64,000 nt of DNA from Zerene cesonia (lineage: Eukaryota > Arthropoda > Insecta > Lepidoptera > Pieridae). The notes beneath the pieces were generated by a model that did no database searches, was not told the origin of the DNA, and saw only the letters and a list, made by a program, of their open reading frames with translations. Of this stretch, positions 1 to 12,109 are shown piece after piece. The translations under genes and the position numbers were made by a program. The stretch covers positions 1,922,001 through 1,986,000 of the forward strand of contig NC_052102.1 in assembly GCF_012273895.1 (NCBI RefSeq), in the 5' to 3' direction. How positions within the stretch are numbered: the first letter of the stretch is position 1; every line of letters begins with the position of its first letter.

Positions 1-228
1 TATTTACAATCATATCAAATCACTAACGAGTTCTGATATACAATTTAAACGACATTTCATTTCATACTACTGTAGCATGATTTCTTTACCATGTATGATA
101 ACAAATTTACTATTTTATATAATATATTATATGAATTAAAGCAAAGTAATATACACTATATGTGGGTGTAAAACTAGCTGATGAAATTGTGAAAAAGCAA
201 CTTCCTACATTTGAACTATTCATCACAG

Positions 229-705
229 CCGCTGCCGGAGCCATCACCAACAACCAGGCCTTGAGACACGTTAACTTGCCCGTTATCACCAACGCTGAAT
301 GCGCTCGTGTCTATGGATCAAGCACAATCATCGCCTCTACACTCTGTGTCTCCGGTGCCAACGGTCGCAGCACTTGCTCTGGAGACTCTGGTGGCCCTCT
401 CACCATCAACAACAATGGCCTACTGGTGGGTATATTTTATTTGTTGATTGATGTCGTTCTAAGGAATGTTTTAAAATTGGATAAGAAAATATCGTAGTTC
501 TATAAATTCTATAATTTCTTCAATCCAAACAATATTGATGAAAGAATAACATTGAACAACTCTGAATCAAATTTCAAATGTAACTTCTCTCAACCAACAG
601 ATTGGTATCACCTCCTTCGGATCCGCCAGCGGCTGCCAACGAGGATTCCCGGCTGGTTTCGCAAGAGTCACATCATTCGAGTCCTGGTTCCGTTCCCGCA
701 TGTAA
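229..705 (+). CDS. Chymotrypsin-like serine protease, gene A (partial; last two exons)
   Basis: This is the 3' end of a secreted S1-family serine protease whose earlier exons lie before the window. Exon 229-425 follows an acceptor (catcacag) and ends at donor GTGGGT. The final exon 601-705 follows caaccaacag and ends in TAA. Together they encode the C-terminal half, with nucleophile motif CSGDSGGP and four Cys that would form two disulfides. The S1 pocket reads Ser at the position six residues before the catalytic Ser, with SFGS and PAGFARV downstream, which fits chymotrypsin-like rather than trypsin-like specificity. Bases 1-228 are the preceding intron, since they align with the intron before exon 4 of genes C and D. 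The last exon encodes the same 34 residues as that of gene D, and the similarity continues about 350 bases past the stop. Secretion and a digestive role are inferred from the family and from the complete paralogs. Confidence 0.88.
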
Positions 706-2861
706 AGCCGCATACTGTTTTCACAATAAAGTTTCATTCGTTTAAATTGTCGTTTAATTGAAGTTACAACCTTGTTATCGTGCAAGAATTCTTTTTATAC
801 GTAAATTATAATGTAGTCATTTCACTCCTGGGTGCATCGCATAGTAGCTAGTTAGTACAAGAAATACCGGACTATGAAATTTTTAATGAAATTATATCAA
901 TAGGCCCTCAGATTACACATACAGAAAAAAGGCAGAATAATAGTTTCAAAAAATTTTAGGGTGTATAATTGTGTTATTTATAAAAAGGTTTTCATTACTT
1001 TTTATGATTTTTCACTTAAAAAATTATTTTAATTAATAATCTGTGATAAATTATTCATTAGTGACATTATCATATGTGATTATAGTTAACCATTTCTGAT
1101 CATAAAAAGTTTTCATTCATCCATTTCTAAACATTTCCTGACGAGGGAGAGGGTACCAAGAAGTGCCAATCCATACGTTTTTAGTACTATAAATTCGAAA
1201 GCTTCTCTGACTGTCTGTCTGCTACGCTTTCACGCCTAAACCACCAAACCGATTTTAATGAACTTTGGCACAAACATAAATGACTAGTTCTCAGGAATTT
1301 GCGAAAATCGTGTCCATACTCAGTTTTATGTAATCATTTCCTCACTTTTTACTAAAACCTCGATAGTACTTCTAAATTGTATCGTAGGTTGCCGCGCTTA
1401 TAAATTTTTTGCAGTTGGCAGCATAGTCTTGTTGATATAAGGCGCGAAAAGATGTGTTGTTGTCAAATGGTTTTAAATTAATTATTCAGATATTATATTT
1501 TATATCTTTTCTATCTTTGTATTTTTATATCTCATTCCCTCACACCATCTGAATATAAAGCAATTATTTTATTTGTAATACTCATTATGATTTTTCACAT
1601 GTTTTGAGTGTACATGTAAAAATTTTGTCTTGAATCGGAATTTAATTTGAGGTTATGTTTGACCAGCTTTTTGTAGGTTTTGTTGATTTTTATCATTTCC
1701 TCACTATCATTCCCTCACTATTCTATTAATCAGGGAATGAGAATTTATGAGTTATATCAATTATTTAATTGAATTAAAACTCTTTAATTCTATTATTTAT
1801 TTCTCTTTAAAATTTTAATGCTCAATGAGTAAGCTTTTTCATAATAATTTAATTACTTAGTTGACATCAAACTCTTCATAAAATATGTTAGTATAATTTA
1901 TTATAAAATAACCAAAGTATACATGATAGATCTCAGTAAATTTAAAGTAATAATTTTGTTAAAATGGAATAAAACTAGTTTCAATAAAATAAATTCATGA
2001 TGAGATATAAAAAAAGACGTTTATATTGTTAATTTAATCTAAATATAGTAATAGAATAAAAGAAATCCTGCCTTCATAATTGATTTTTTTTATCATCACT
2101 TTATTTTAATTTAAATCGAAGTAAAACTGGGGACCGCGTAGTCAGCTGGGATAAGTTACTCGTGTACTATAAATAAAATATATAAAAATTTAATTATTGT
2201 AAATTATATTCCTGTCATCATTCGAAGTCATTTTTCGAAAATTCGTGAGAACTACTCAGATAATGAATTAAGAAAAGACGTAGGGTACTTTTTACCGCGG
2301 GAAAACTTCTCATTCCAACGGGATGTTAATAATTTTTGGACGGGAGTTTTAATGATCACGTCAAGTACCTATATAGGACCTTTTAGTTAAAGTGACTAGA
2401 TATTAGAATAGTTCTTATACCTTTGAAGACGACCTGCTCGCTTGTAACAATGAAGACATTAAGAGCCATTTTTATTGGTCGTATCAATTCATAATTTGAT
2501 ATCCGCTGACCTGACACGACTGATCAATAAACATAGTAATAAAACATAGTAAGTGACAATAGTCAAATTATATCAAATAATACGATAAACCAGCAACCTC
2601 TCACCAAAACGGGCTCATCACTCTGAACAACATTTCTTCAAGATAGTATATTCATATCTCTTCAGGTTCAGCGGGGCTTTTAGGGTTCTACATCAGGGAT
2701 TCTAGATCCTAGATTTTCGACTAGATGCCGCCAAACTCTTAGTACCCACCTACTTATCACGCTGAATAACTTTTCACAAGGTAGCATATTCATCTCGTAT
2801 ATATGAATATATATAGGTAGCGTAGCCGAAGAAAGCGAGCCAGGAGTGCCATCCTTCTGAT
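706..2861. other. 3' flank of gene A, then non-coding DNA
   Basis: About 706-1060 is the inverted counterpart of the DNA downstream of gene D (29270-29632). Bases 1180-1330 resemble the 5' half of a Helitron-like element (start near TATAAATTCGAAAG, then an ACGCTTTCACGCCTAAACC block). Bases 2615-2810 hold two diverged copies of a unit built round ATCACTCTGAA..CA..ATTCAT. I see no gene in the rest, which is AT-rich. Confidence 0.6.
725..730 (+). promoter_or_regulatory. Polyadenylation signal of gene A
   Basis: A canonical AATAAA lies 20 bases after the gene A stop codon. The same spacing is kept in genes C, D and E, so 3' UTRs in this family are probably very short. Confidence 0.7.
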
Positions 2862-2925
2862 TTATTTATTTAACTCTTCAACAAGATTGTACATAGAAGA
2901 AAACTTAAAAAAATTATTATTATTT
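2862..2925 (-). repeat. LINE 3'-tail fragment
   Basis: TTTATTTATTTAACTCTTCAAC followed by TTGTACATAGAAG is the reverse complement of the tail of the LINE copy at 45482-45641, which ends in (AAAT)n after TGTTGAAGAGTT. It abuts the assembly gap at 2991. Confidence 0.6.
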
Positions 2926-2990
2926 TTGTATCTGTTTTTACATCTCAGCAGAAATGCTGGTAAAAGCTACATTTACGGGTGGTGACCAAG

Positions 2991-3990
2991 NNNNNNNNNN
3001 NNNNNNNNNNNNNNNNNNNNNNNNNNNNNNNNNNNNNNNNNNNNNNNNNNNNNNNNNNNNNNNNNNNNNNNNNNNNNNNNNNNNNNNNNNNNNNNNNNNN
3101 NNNNNNNNNNNNNNNNNNNNNNNNNNNNNNNNNNNNNNNNNNNNNNNNNNNNNNNNNNNNNNNNNNNNNNNNNNNNNNNNNNNNNNNNNNNNNNNNNNNN
3201 NNNNNNNNNNNNNNNNNNNNNNNNNNNNNNNNNNNNNNNNNNNNNNNNNNNNNNNNNNNNNNNNNNNNNNNNNNNNNNNNNNNNNNNNNNNNNNNNNNNN
3301 NNNNNNNNNNNNNNNNNNNNNNNNNNNNNNNNNNNNNNNNNNNNNNNNNNNNNNNNNNNNNNNNNNNNNNNNNNNNNNNNNNNNNNNNNNNNNNNNNNNN
3401 NNNNNNNNNNNNNNNNNNNNNNNNNNNNNNNNNNNNNNNNNNNNNNNNNNNNNNNNNNNNNNNNNNNNNNNNNNNNNNNNNNNNNNNNNNNNNNNNNNNN
3501 NNNNNNNNNNNNNNNNNNNNNNNNNNNNNNNNNNNNNNNNNNNNNNNNNNNNNNNNNNNNNNNNNNNNNNNNNNNNNNNNNNNNNNNNNNNNNNNNNNNN
3601 NNNNNNNNNNNNNNNNNNNNNNNNNNNNNNNNNNNNNNNNNNNNNNNNNNNNNNNNNNNNNNNNNNNNNNNNNNNNNNNNNNNNNNNNNNNNNNNNNNNN
3701 NNNNNNNNNNNNNNNNNNNNNNNNNNNNNNNNNNNNNNNNNNNNNNNNNNNNNNNNNNNNNNNNNNNNNNNNNNNNNNNNNNNNNNNNNNNNNNNNNNNN
3801 NNNNNNNNNNNNNNNNNNNNNNNNNNNNNNNNNNNNNNNNNNNNNNNNNNNNNNNNNNNNNNNNNNNNNNNNNNNNNNNNNNNNNNNNNNNNNNNNNNNN
3901 NNNNNNNNNNNNNNNNNNNNNNNNNNNNNNNNNNNNNNNNNNNNNNNNNNNNNNNNNNNNNNNNNNNNNNNNNNNNNNNNNNNNNNNNNN
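2991..3990. other. Assembly gap (1000 N)
   Basis: Exactly 1000 N, as in the other three gaps of the window, so it is a placeholder of unknown true size. It begins one base after the last readable base of gene B exon 2 and hides the rest of that gene. In gene D the corresponding exons 3-5 plus introns take about 1330 bases. Confidence 0.95.
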
Positions 3991-5302
3991 GCTGTAGCTC
4001 ACCCATGAAATGGTGGCAATAGCAACATCGTTTACCAAAGTGTCCATGTTGTAGCTGCCATGCATAGTCACACTGTTGGTGTTGATGCGGGTACCGCCGG
4101 AGAAGAGGCGGATGGAGCCAAGAACGACGGTGAAGCGAGTGGCCTGGGATTGACGCGTGCGCCAGCAGTGAGCAGCGGTAGCAATCCTGTTGTTGCTGAT
4201 CAGGGAGGACCCGCAGACGGATTGTGCACCATTGCTGAGAGTGATCACCAACCCACCCTATAATACAAAGTATTATTGCTGACGTGCTACTTTTTTTAAG
4301 GGCAGGGATAAAACGGGATATGGATACGGCGCGATTATGAAGATCTACGCGTACAGTATAATAACAGGTCCAGAATGCTTTTGGGGCTCGCGCTTCTGAA
4401 ACGCATCTCAGATGTTTGCCAATTACCGGAGCGACGATTTTTTCTCAATAATGAGTAAAAGGGTTAACGGCGTTAAGAAAAGTAGGAAAATGGATTTGTT
4501 TCTCAATAAACAATTTGTTAATCTTTTAATGAAAACGTTACATTTGATATTCATGTTCTACAAATCTATACAACTAGGGTGATTGAAATTATTGAAATTA
4601 ATTATTGCTGTAATAATAAATGAAAGCTTAAGACACTTATTTGTAAACAGATAAGCTTACGATACTTATTTATAAACAGATAATCTTACAAATAACCGTC
4701 GTAAAATTTGTAAAAGAAATCATAGTTAAATATGGTGTAATATTATATTACTACCTAGTGAGTTTTCAAAGAAAAATAATACTCCCTAAATCCTAAAATG
4801 TCACAGCCATAATATACAATATGAAATCTATTTTGAACGCAGGTGACCTGCAATTACAGAAAGCAATAAAAGAGCTGGGATGGGTTATTGCCTTGAATTG
4901 ATTTCATGTTGATCTAATACTACGTCAACAATAAATATTAAACTTATTCCTTAAAATAAAATTTATTCTGTAAAAGTGCACCCTCTTTTGTGAGGGCACA
5001 AATTTCACTATGTGGGCTGGATAGTTAGCTCTTTTAATTAGAAAAATACATTATTACCTATTTTTCTAATTAAAAGAGAATTTTCAATGTAAATAAAAAC
5101 TTACCATATGCGGGTGCTGGCCTAGGTTGGACGTTGAACCACCTATGATCCGGGAGCCGTCGAAGTCCAGGGCAGCCTCTGCCGCCTTGATGCGGGCAGC
5201 TTCAGGAATACCAATCACATTGTGGTAGTCCGTGACTATGGGCTCATACTGAGGAGCGGCGAATGCCACTGAGAGACCGACGACTACCAGGAATAGTTTC
5301 AT
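3990..5302 (-). CDS. Chymotrypsin-like serine protease, gene B (exons 1-2; rest in gap)
   Basis: Exon 1 (5105-5302) starts at the ATG in TTTCAAAATGAAACTATTCC and encodes signal peptide [16 protein letters not shown], a 35-residue propeptide and the activation site SR|IIGGS; it ends ATG|gtaag. Exon 2 (4257 down to 3990) carries the catalytic His (TAAHC) and Asp (NDVAIA). Its final base falls on the first N of the gap. The catalytic Ser exon is not visible. The activation site is IIGG where C, D and E have IVGG, and signal peptide position 14 is Phe, not Val. Exon 2 is nearly the same at nucleotide level as the first half of gene E exon 2. The gene is probably functional if the gap hides a normal 3' half, but truncation cannot be excluded. 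Promoter and upstream DNA are a direct duplicate of those of gene D. Confidence 0.85.
5029..5078. repeat. Perfect 20-bp inverted repeat in gene B intron 1
   Basis: CTCTTTTAATTAGAAAAATA (5029-5048) and its exact reverse complement (5059-5078) flank a 10-base loop, 26 bases from the exon 1 donor. The matching intron of gene D has only the gene-proximal half of this structure. Confidence 0.9.
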
Positions 5303-5336
5303 TTTGAAATGTGCTCTTCACAAATTTTCTTTGTAG

Positions 5337-5344
5337 TTTATATA
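5337..5344 (-). promoter_or_regulatory. TATA box of gene B
   Basis: TATATAAA on the minus strand, 35-42 bases upstream of the start codon. Genes C, D and E have a TATA-type box in the matching place, which implies a 5' UTR of only about 10-20 bases. Confidence 0.7.
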
Positions 5345-5884
5345 CTAGATTTTATCAGATATCGAAATCAGTTAAGACGACTACATATATTGTTAATCAC
5401 TTCTAATTATGTAGGGCTAATTTTTTATCAGTGATATCGCATAGCGTTGGATAAAAACGTAAATTTGGTGGAAGTCAAATAAGAAATCGTAAAAAGACCC
5501 TTTAGTACAATCAAGCCAAAATTATAGCAGTCGTTTTTTTTTTGCATTCTAGAAAAAGTCATAAAACGTGAGGTTTGAGGCTATCGTATGCGGTCAAGTA
5601 TCCTGTCTTTAATTATAAGATTTGTCGCATTGATTAAATCTATTCAATATGTTTTGATTCCCTAATGTCACAATTAAGACATCTTTACCATCTGAAACCG
5701 GCCAATGTCACCGCGATCGATTCATAGCCCTTAGCTAAAGCAATTAAAGCAACAAAACAACAACCAATTTAAAACAAAACAACGCTGAAATGGATCTTTG
5801 AGAATCCTCTCTCAAAACACTAATGGTTTTTGAAAATGATCTTCTTCCGACTTTAAGGACTGAAACAGTTTGTGTTCAATTTAG

Positions 5885-6165
5885 TAATGAAAAGATGACA
5901 ATAAACAAGACACGGGGGCAGCCACTGGTGTTGACCGGACAACTGCCTGTTTGTCTCATACGTTGACTCTTCCGGGGCCTTTATTTGTCTCCTGAAGAAA
6001 AAACCCCAAATATCAATTATAAAGAAATTATTTATGTTATTTGGAGTATCATTGTTAATAACAAATATAATGTATATGAAATTAAAGGGAAGACACTGTC
6101 TTCTGAGATTACAGGTGATAATAGTCTAGTTCAGAAGGCAGAGCGTCTTTATCGATTTAATACGT
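5885..6165 (+). pseudogene. Helitron helicase remnant (copy 1)
   Basis: The strand reads TINK.RGQ, the conserved C-terminal helicase motif of Helitron Rep/Hel proteins, followed by frame-broken remains of the LSHGQLYVA block. It is the more decayed of two copies; the other is at 34545-34880. It is not functional. Confidence 0.6.
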
Positions 6166-6180
6166 AGTATAGTAATACGT

Positions 6181-6562
6181 AGTACAAAAAATGTGTCGGG
6201 GCATTTATGAGTTTTTTTAAATAATCTATACTATAACTATAAGTTCTATTGAGAATAGTACACCGTCGGCGAGACATCTTTCATATGTAACACGGGTTGT
6301 CTACCTCCAGTTATTTATATACCGCCTTTATTTCTTTTTGTGGAAAAACATTACAACGTTTCTGTTAGTCTTGGTTAAAACGAAGGAGTATATTTACAAA
6401 GAACGCAAATAAAGAAGAAGTAAGCAGAATTAATCAGCGCCTACCCCAGGTTATTAAGTAGAGAAAAATATTGTATGTGACGTTTTCATTAAATTGTCAT
6501 CAAATTATAATTCTGGATCTAATTGCTATCCTGAACAGTAGATAGTCTTAAAATTTTCCATT
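6181..6562. other. Non-coding DNA between duplications
   Basis: AT-rich sequence between the B/D direct duplicate and the outer end of the palindrome. I see no gene or named repeat here. Confidence 0.5.
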
Positions 6563-6919
6563 ATAACCTATAAATTTATTATTCTGTAACAAATTCAAAT
6601 TCTAGCCGAATTTTTGAGGTGGACAAATTTCAATTGTTTTATAATCACACTAATATTATAAATGTGAAAGTTAGTTTGTTTCGATGTTTTTCCGTCAATC
6701 ACTGATTTCAGCGGGATTGATGGACGTGATACAAAATTTCAAGGGTGACTTGGGGTATAGCATACTTTTTATCCCGATGATATGCTCCCGAGGGATAAAA
6801 CAGGAATCTTGATATCCGGGCGGAGCCGGGACGAGTGTCTAGTTGATTATACAATTTTACGCTTTAAAATTTGGGTTTTCAGTAAGACTTTTGTTCACCA
6901 TAATATTAACGTGTATTAA

Positions 6920-7111
6920 TCCTACTAAATGAGAAAATTTGTAAGGATGTGTGTGTGTTTGTTGCTCTTTCACGCAAAAACTTCTGAACCGATTGCAATG
7001 AAATTTGGTACGTAGACAGCTGGATAACTGGAATAACATATAGGCTACTTTTTATCTCGATATTCCTACGGGATACGGACTTACGCGGGTGAAACCGCGG
7101 GGCGCAGCTAG
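6920..7111 (+). mobile_element. Helitron-like non-autonomous element (Lep1/MINE-1 type)
   Basis: It starts TCCTACTAA..GAGAAAATTTGTAAGGATGTGTG and ends with a GC-rich hairpin and CTAG (GTGAAACCGCGG..GCAGCTAG|T). This is the TC...CTAG layout of Helitrons and the consensus of a family common in Lepidoptera. It has no coding capacity. Confidence 0.75.
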
Positions 7112-8597
7112 TATTTTACAATATTATTTATGTAAAAAAAATCTGTGTTCTAACGGGATTCAATATTTGTATCATTTAGATACAATGCACAAGCACAGAG
7201 GAATATGAATGTATACTATTTTTACTATTTAATTCCCTTTTTTTATTAGCTTCACCTTATGGCTAGACTCGATTCTGACGCATTTTAAACGGGACATATA
7301 TATTTTATGTCCGTATAAATATTTGTACACTTATCAATGATCGATGTCAATAGTTTCTGCTTCTTATCATAATTAATTAAATAATTTCCTTGCGTCTACA
7401 ATATAGAACAAGAGCAAGTGATACAATTTATTTAAATTTTGACATTAAAGCGTTTCATTTTTTAATATTTTTAATTATGTAAAACATTAGTCTTCATTAC
7501 ATATTTCATTTGAGAAAACTTTTTTAATCGTTTGTTGTGTATAGTATGCCAGCTCTGTTTGTGTTTGTCTGTTTGTTCTTCTTTCACGTCACACGGAGTA
7601 GTTTTATGATATAAATTATTGTGTCTGAAGATAGTTAGGAGGCTAGACAGTGCCGCTTTATATCGTGGGTAAGAAACGAATCATTCCCATGGAAGATCCA
7701 TTAAGTTCCGCATTTTGCGCGGATGCGAAATTTTACATAACAACTGAGAATTATCATTGACCGCACGTACGAAACCTTTGGCGGAGGGCTGACAAATAAA
7801 CAAACATTAATTATCACTATCTATCATTGATTGATTAATAAAAATTAAACTGAAGGAAATATTTATCATTTATGAATCTTAATGAAACAAATCCTGTGGC
7901 ATATTAATCACGATAATTATTTGCATTCATTTGTTCAATATATTGTAGGCTCCTAATGTGCCTAGGGCGCCGGGCGATAAATCAGGGAATTCATCCATCG
8001 TCCGGTGCGGGGAGGCGGGGCAAGGCAAGGCAACTTTACTCTTTTTTAATTTTATGAAAGTTTTTGAAGTATTTTCTAAATTTTGTTTTTAGAACAAATA
8101 AATTAGACTATTGTATTTATATTGTTAGTTTATTAGCGGTCTCCCAACGCGACGTATTTTTTTTTTAGAATCGTTAGTATATTCTTAAGTACTTAAAGAA
8201 TAAGTTTATTTTATAATATTTTACTTTTAAAAGGGAAATTAAGTTCTTAAGTCCGGGGATTTTTAATTTTTTATTTAATACTTTTTATAGGTATGTTAGG
8301 TTCTTGTTAATGTGAAGATTACATTTAAGGGCAAGCTCGTTCGCTTTTATAATTGATACTCTCACTTGACAATCGGATTGCCTTTCTAATTTTTCCAAAC
8401 ACCAACTTTCTCATGATACGAAGCTATTTGAGACCCCATCCGTGTATATTTGCAGACATTCGGGTAATCTGATCTTTTCCAGAGTTATGATGCCACAGAT
8501 AGACACGCGTCAAACCTACAACTCCTCACTTTATGCGTCGGGGGTTAAAAAAGGTTTCGCGTCTCTAACACTCAAAACACAACTCAACTATTGCATT

Positions 8598-8653
8598 TGA
8601 CATAAAAAATATATGTAGTGAACATATATTCCATACATATATTTTTTATGTCA
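8598..8653. repeat. Perfect 20-bp stem-loop
   Basis: TGACATAAAAAATATATGTA (8598-8617) pairs exactly with 8634-8653 around a 16-base loop. It adjoins a fragment of the family at 17328-17647 (CACCGTACGAAACAC..CACGCCGGTTTTCTGT). The other palindrome arm (43552-43610) has only a decayed version. Confidence 0.85.
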
Positions 8654-8892
8654 CTCACCGTACGAAACACGGTGGCATGCCACTATCTCACGCCGGTTTT
8701 CTGTAGGGGTGTGGTACGTGTTTGTTTCGGTTCGACAGAAATACTGATATTTTTACTAAAGTTGTTTTACTCGTTTTTAGTGTAATAATGCTTACAACTA
8801 CAAAAAATCGATCCCAAATTTTTGACGTGACAACGTCTTAAATTAGGTTGCGGCTCGGAGTCACTCATGAAAAAGTGTAACGCCCGGTAACG

Positions 8893-9892
8893 NNNNNNNN
8901 NNNNNNNNNNNNNNNNNNNNNNNNNNNNNNNNNNNNNNNNNNNNNNNNNNNNNNNNNNNNNNNNNNNNNNNNNNNNNNNNNNNNNNNNNNNNNNNNNNNN
9001 NNNNNNNNNNNNNNNNNNNNNNNNNNNNNNNNNNNNNNNNNNNNNNNNNNNNNNNNNNNNNNNNNNNNNNNNNNNNNNNNNNNNNNNNNNNNNNNNNNNN
9101 NNNNNNNNNNNNNNNNNNNNNNNNNNNNNNNNNNNNNNNNNNNNNNNNNNNNNNNNNNNNNNNNNNNNNNNNNNNNNNNNNNNNNNNNNNNNNNNNNNNN
9201 NNNNNNNNNNNNNNNNNNNNNNNNNNNNNNNNNNNNNNNNNNNNNNNNNNNNNNNNNNNNNNNNNNNNNNNNNNNNNNNNNNNNNNNNNNNNNNNNNNNN
9301 NNNNNNNNNNNNNNNNNNNNNNNNNNNNNNNNNNNNNNNNNNNNNNNNNNNNNNNNNNNNNNNNNNNNNNNNNNNNNNNNNNNNNNNNNNNNNNNNNNNN
9401 NNNNNNNNNNNNNNNNNNNNNNNNNNNNNNNNNNNNNNNNNNNNNNNNNNNNNNNNNNNNNNNNNNNNNNNNNNNNNNNNNNNNNNNNNNNNNNNNNNNN
9501 NNNNNNNNNNNNNNNNNNNNNNNNNNNNNNNNNNNNNNNNNNNNNNNNNNNNNNNNNNNNNNNNNNNNNNNNNNNNNNNNNNNNNNNNNNNNNNNNNNNN
9601 NNNNNNNNNNNNNNNNNNNNNNNNNNNNNNNNNNNNNNNNNNNNNNNNNNNNNNNNNNNNNNNNNNNNNNNNNNNNNNNNNNNNNNNNNNNNNNNNNNNN
9701 NNNNNNNNNNNNNNNNNNNNNNNNNNNNNNNNNNNNNNNNNNNNNNNNNNNNNNNNNNNNNNNNNNNNNNNNNNNNNNNNNNNNNNNNNNNNNNNNNNNN
9801 NNNNNNNNNNNNNNNNNNNNNNNNNNNNNNNNNNNNNNNNNNNNNNNNNNNNNNNNNNNNNNNNNNNNNNNNNNNNNNNNNNNNNNNNNNNN
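8893..9892. other. Assembly gap (1000 N)
   Basis: Fixed-size placeholder. In the right arm the matching place (about 43280-43360) joins directly with little sequence between, so the gap may hide an insertion peculiar to the left arm. Confidence 0.9.
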
Positions 9893-11449
9893 GATTGATG
9901 AGGTACAAGTGATGTCTTAATTACCTTAATAGAATGAAAAGTAATGATTTGTAGATTTGTTTATCTGTTTGTCTGTTTATTTCGTCGAACTGATATAATG
10001 AACCGGAGTGAACCTCCCATTTAAATTAAGTCTAGCTTTGACGTTAGGTATGAAGGCGGTTTTGCTTTCTATTAAAATAATTATAAAAGCATTTGATTTA
10101 AAGCTGATAAAAAAAATTCTTCATCTTCCTCTGATTTTTGCCCCTCCTGATGACCGATTAACCGATTACAAATGACTTCCTCTGAGCGTCAATAAATACT
10201 GAAAAAGAGAAATATATACTTTTTATGAAGATTGTCTAATACTGTATTATTTTGAGTATTTTTAATTCTCATTCAATCGCTTTGATAGTATCGATAGTCT
10301 CTTTATTACAAACTAGCTTTGGCCCGGTTAATAGATGTTATTTTGCATATAAACCTTCCCCTTGAATCACTGTCTATTAAAAAACCCCTATTTTAACATA
10401 CAGACGCGCAAAGCGTTTGCTGTATACTATGTAGATATGATATTTGTTTTAAAGTTAACTTGGAAAAATCATTATATTTCCTTCTATTTGGAGAGTAAGC
10501 ATGTAATACCGTCCTAAGTCCTGGATAATTTAGCTTTAAAATGACTTCTACTAAAGGAAAGAAATAGATAGTGTTTTCGTGTTACCCAAAATAAAAAATC
10601 GCGTTTAAAATCCGATAAAAAATCTTTAATTTCTAAAAGAATAAGATTTCATGCTAGTGCATGGTATAAAACTGCTAGCTTTTTGAATTCGTAGTTTAAT
10701 ATATGTTACCATACATATAGACTTTCCTATTGAATCAATCTAGCTAACACCCCATCAAAATCCGTAGTGTAGTTTTAAAGATCTAAGGATATGTAGGAAA
10801 CATAGGGACAGACGCGGGAAACGACTTTGCTTTATACTATGAAGTGGCAATTACTTAAAAATGGTCACTTACTGCGCCGTAGAGCAACCGGAGTCGGTTG
10901 TTCATTGGAGCGTCTTCAATGTTAACGCGATGTTTTCAAAATGATAGGTGATAGATGACCTTCAGAAGATACCTACCTACGTCTAATCCACTTATCATTA
11001 AATTTTTGGTTTTTCCACTAAATTGCGCGTCGGTCGGGTTCGCTTGTGATAATTTACTCTTTTTAACCAACTTCCAATAAAGGAGGTTATAAATTCGACT
11101 GAATTCTTTTCGAAACCTCATAACTTATTAATAGATATTACATTTGAGCACGCAGTGCCCCTGAAATTTGGACTAGTTATGAATATTTGAAGGCGGTTTA
11201 ATTTTTGTTAAAAATAATTATACATACATCGATTGTATATTTTTCTGTCAAGGAGCCATTGAATTTGAGCATATTTCTTGATTTCATTTCATATATTCCA
11301 AAACATCACACAAATGTGACTGAAATTAAGAAGATTTTCCTGCTTTCTGTTGATATGCGATTGTGGTGTTTGAAATCGTATCGCTTTGTCAAATAGAACG
11401 CCTTCGTAGCGTGCATCAGAGCGCTAACTTCAAAATTGAGAGTCTGAAT

Positions 11450-11570
11450 TGACGAGCTTGTCGTGCATTCTTTGAATTAAGTCATCAGTTTCGCAAGGAT
11501 TTAAAGATATTATAGGTCCCAAAATAGCGCCCTGGGGTACTCCTTTTATCGATTTTCAGAAATATGGAAA
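11450..11570 (-). pseudogene. LINE reverse transcriptase fragment
   Basis: The minus strand reads KGVPQGAILGPI, a conserved core motif of non-LTR reverse transcriptases. The right arm carries the same fragment on the plus strand at 41205-41290 with one visible change (LG to LA). So the relic predates the palindromic duplication. Confidence 0.7.
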
Positions 11571-12109
11571 AGTACCATTACTATTAATCACAATTACAAT
11601 TTGCCGACGGTCACCCGTTTTCGATTACAGTTTTCACAATTTACTATAAAAATTAGTTTATTATGGGTTACAATTAACCCATTTTGGCAAAATTTTGGTA
11701 CAACATGTGGTGAAGAAGCACGTAAATACAAACTTTTTTACAAATAAAAAAACCTTTTCAAAAACTTCTAGATTTATACGTATATTCGTAAAGTATGATG
11801 GTGATCTCATAATTTTTTTTTGTGTTTGATGAATTTGTGATTTATTTTAATAGGGCGAGAGGGCCACTGAGTACCTAAGTACTAAAGGTAGGTACCTACT
11901 CTGTGGCCTATGATTTTGAGTTTAATTTTTGGTTCACCGTCCAAGAAAACATTTATTAATTATACGGTGTATTTGTCACACACAGCATATTTGCAAACAA
12001 TCAATATCTGATATCACAAATTCAAAATTAAATTACATTACATTGAATAAAAAATGATTAATCTATTATTTAAGCGTATTGTTTCATTTTGATATCTGAT
12101 AATCTATAG

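Larger units (their letters stand above)
5303..6180. repeat. Upstream block of gene B, direct duplicate of the block upstream of gene D
   Basis: From the promoter outward this block aligns in the same orientation with 32540-34920. Shared stretches include GATATCGAAATCAGTTAAG next to the promoter and, at 5890-6170, a decayed Helitron helicase fragment (GACAATAAACAAG..ACGGGGGCAG) matching 34678-34920. The gene D copy is longer because of later insertions. Confidence 0.75.

Noticed and set aside
2938..4251. Long open frames spanning the N gaps
   Set aside because: They are open only because N codons cannot be stops. The same holds at 8865-9908, 12614-13703 and 27316-28543. Only the exon 2 part next to the first gap is coding.
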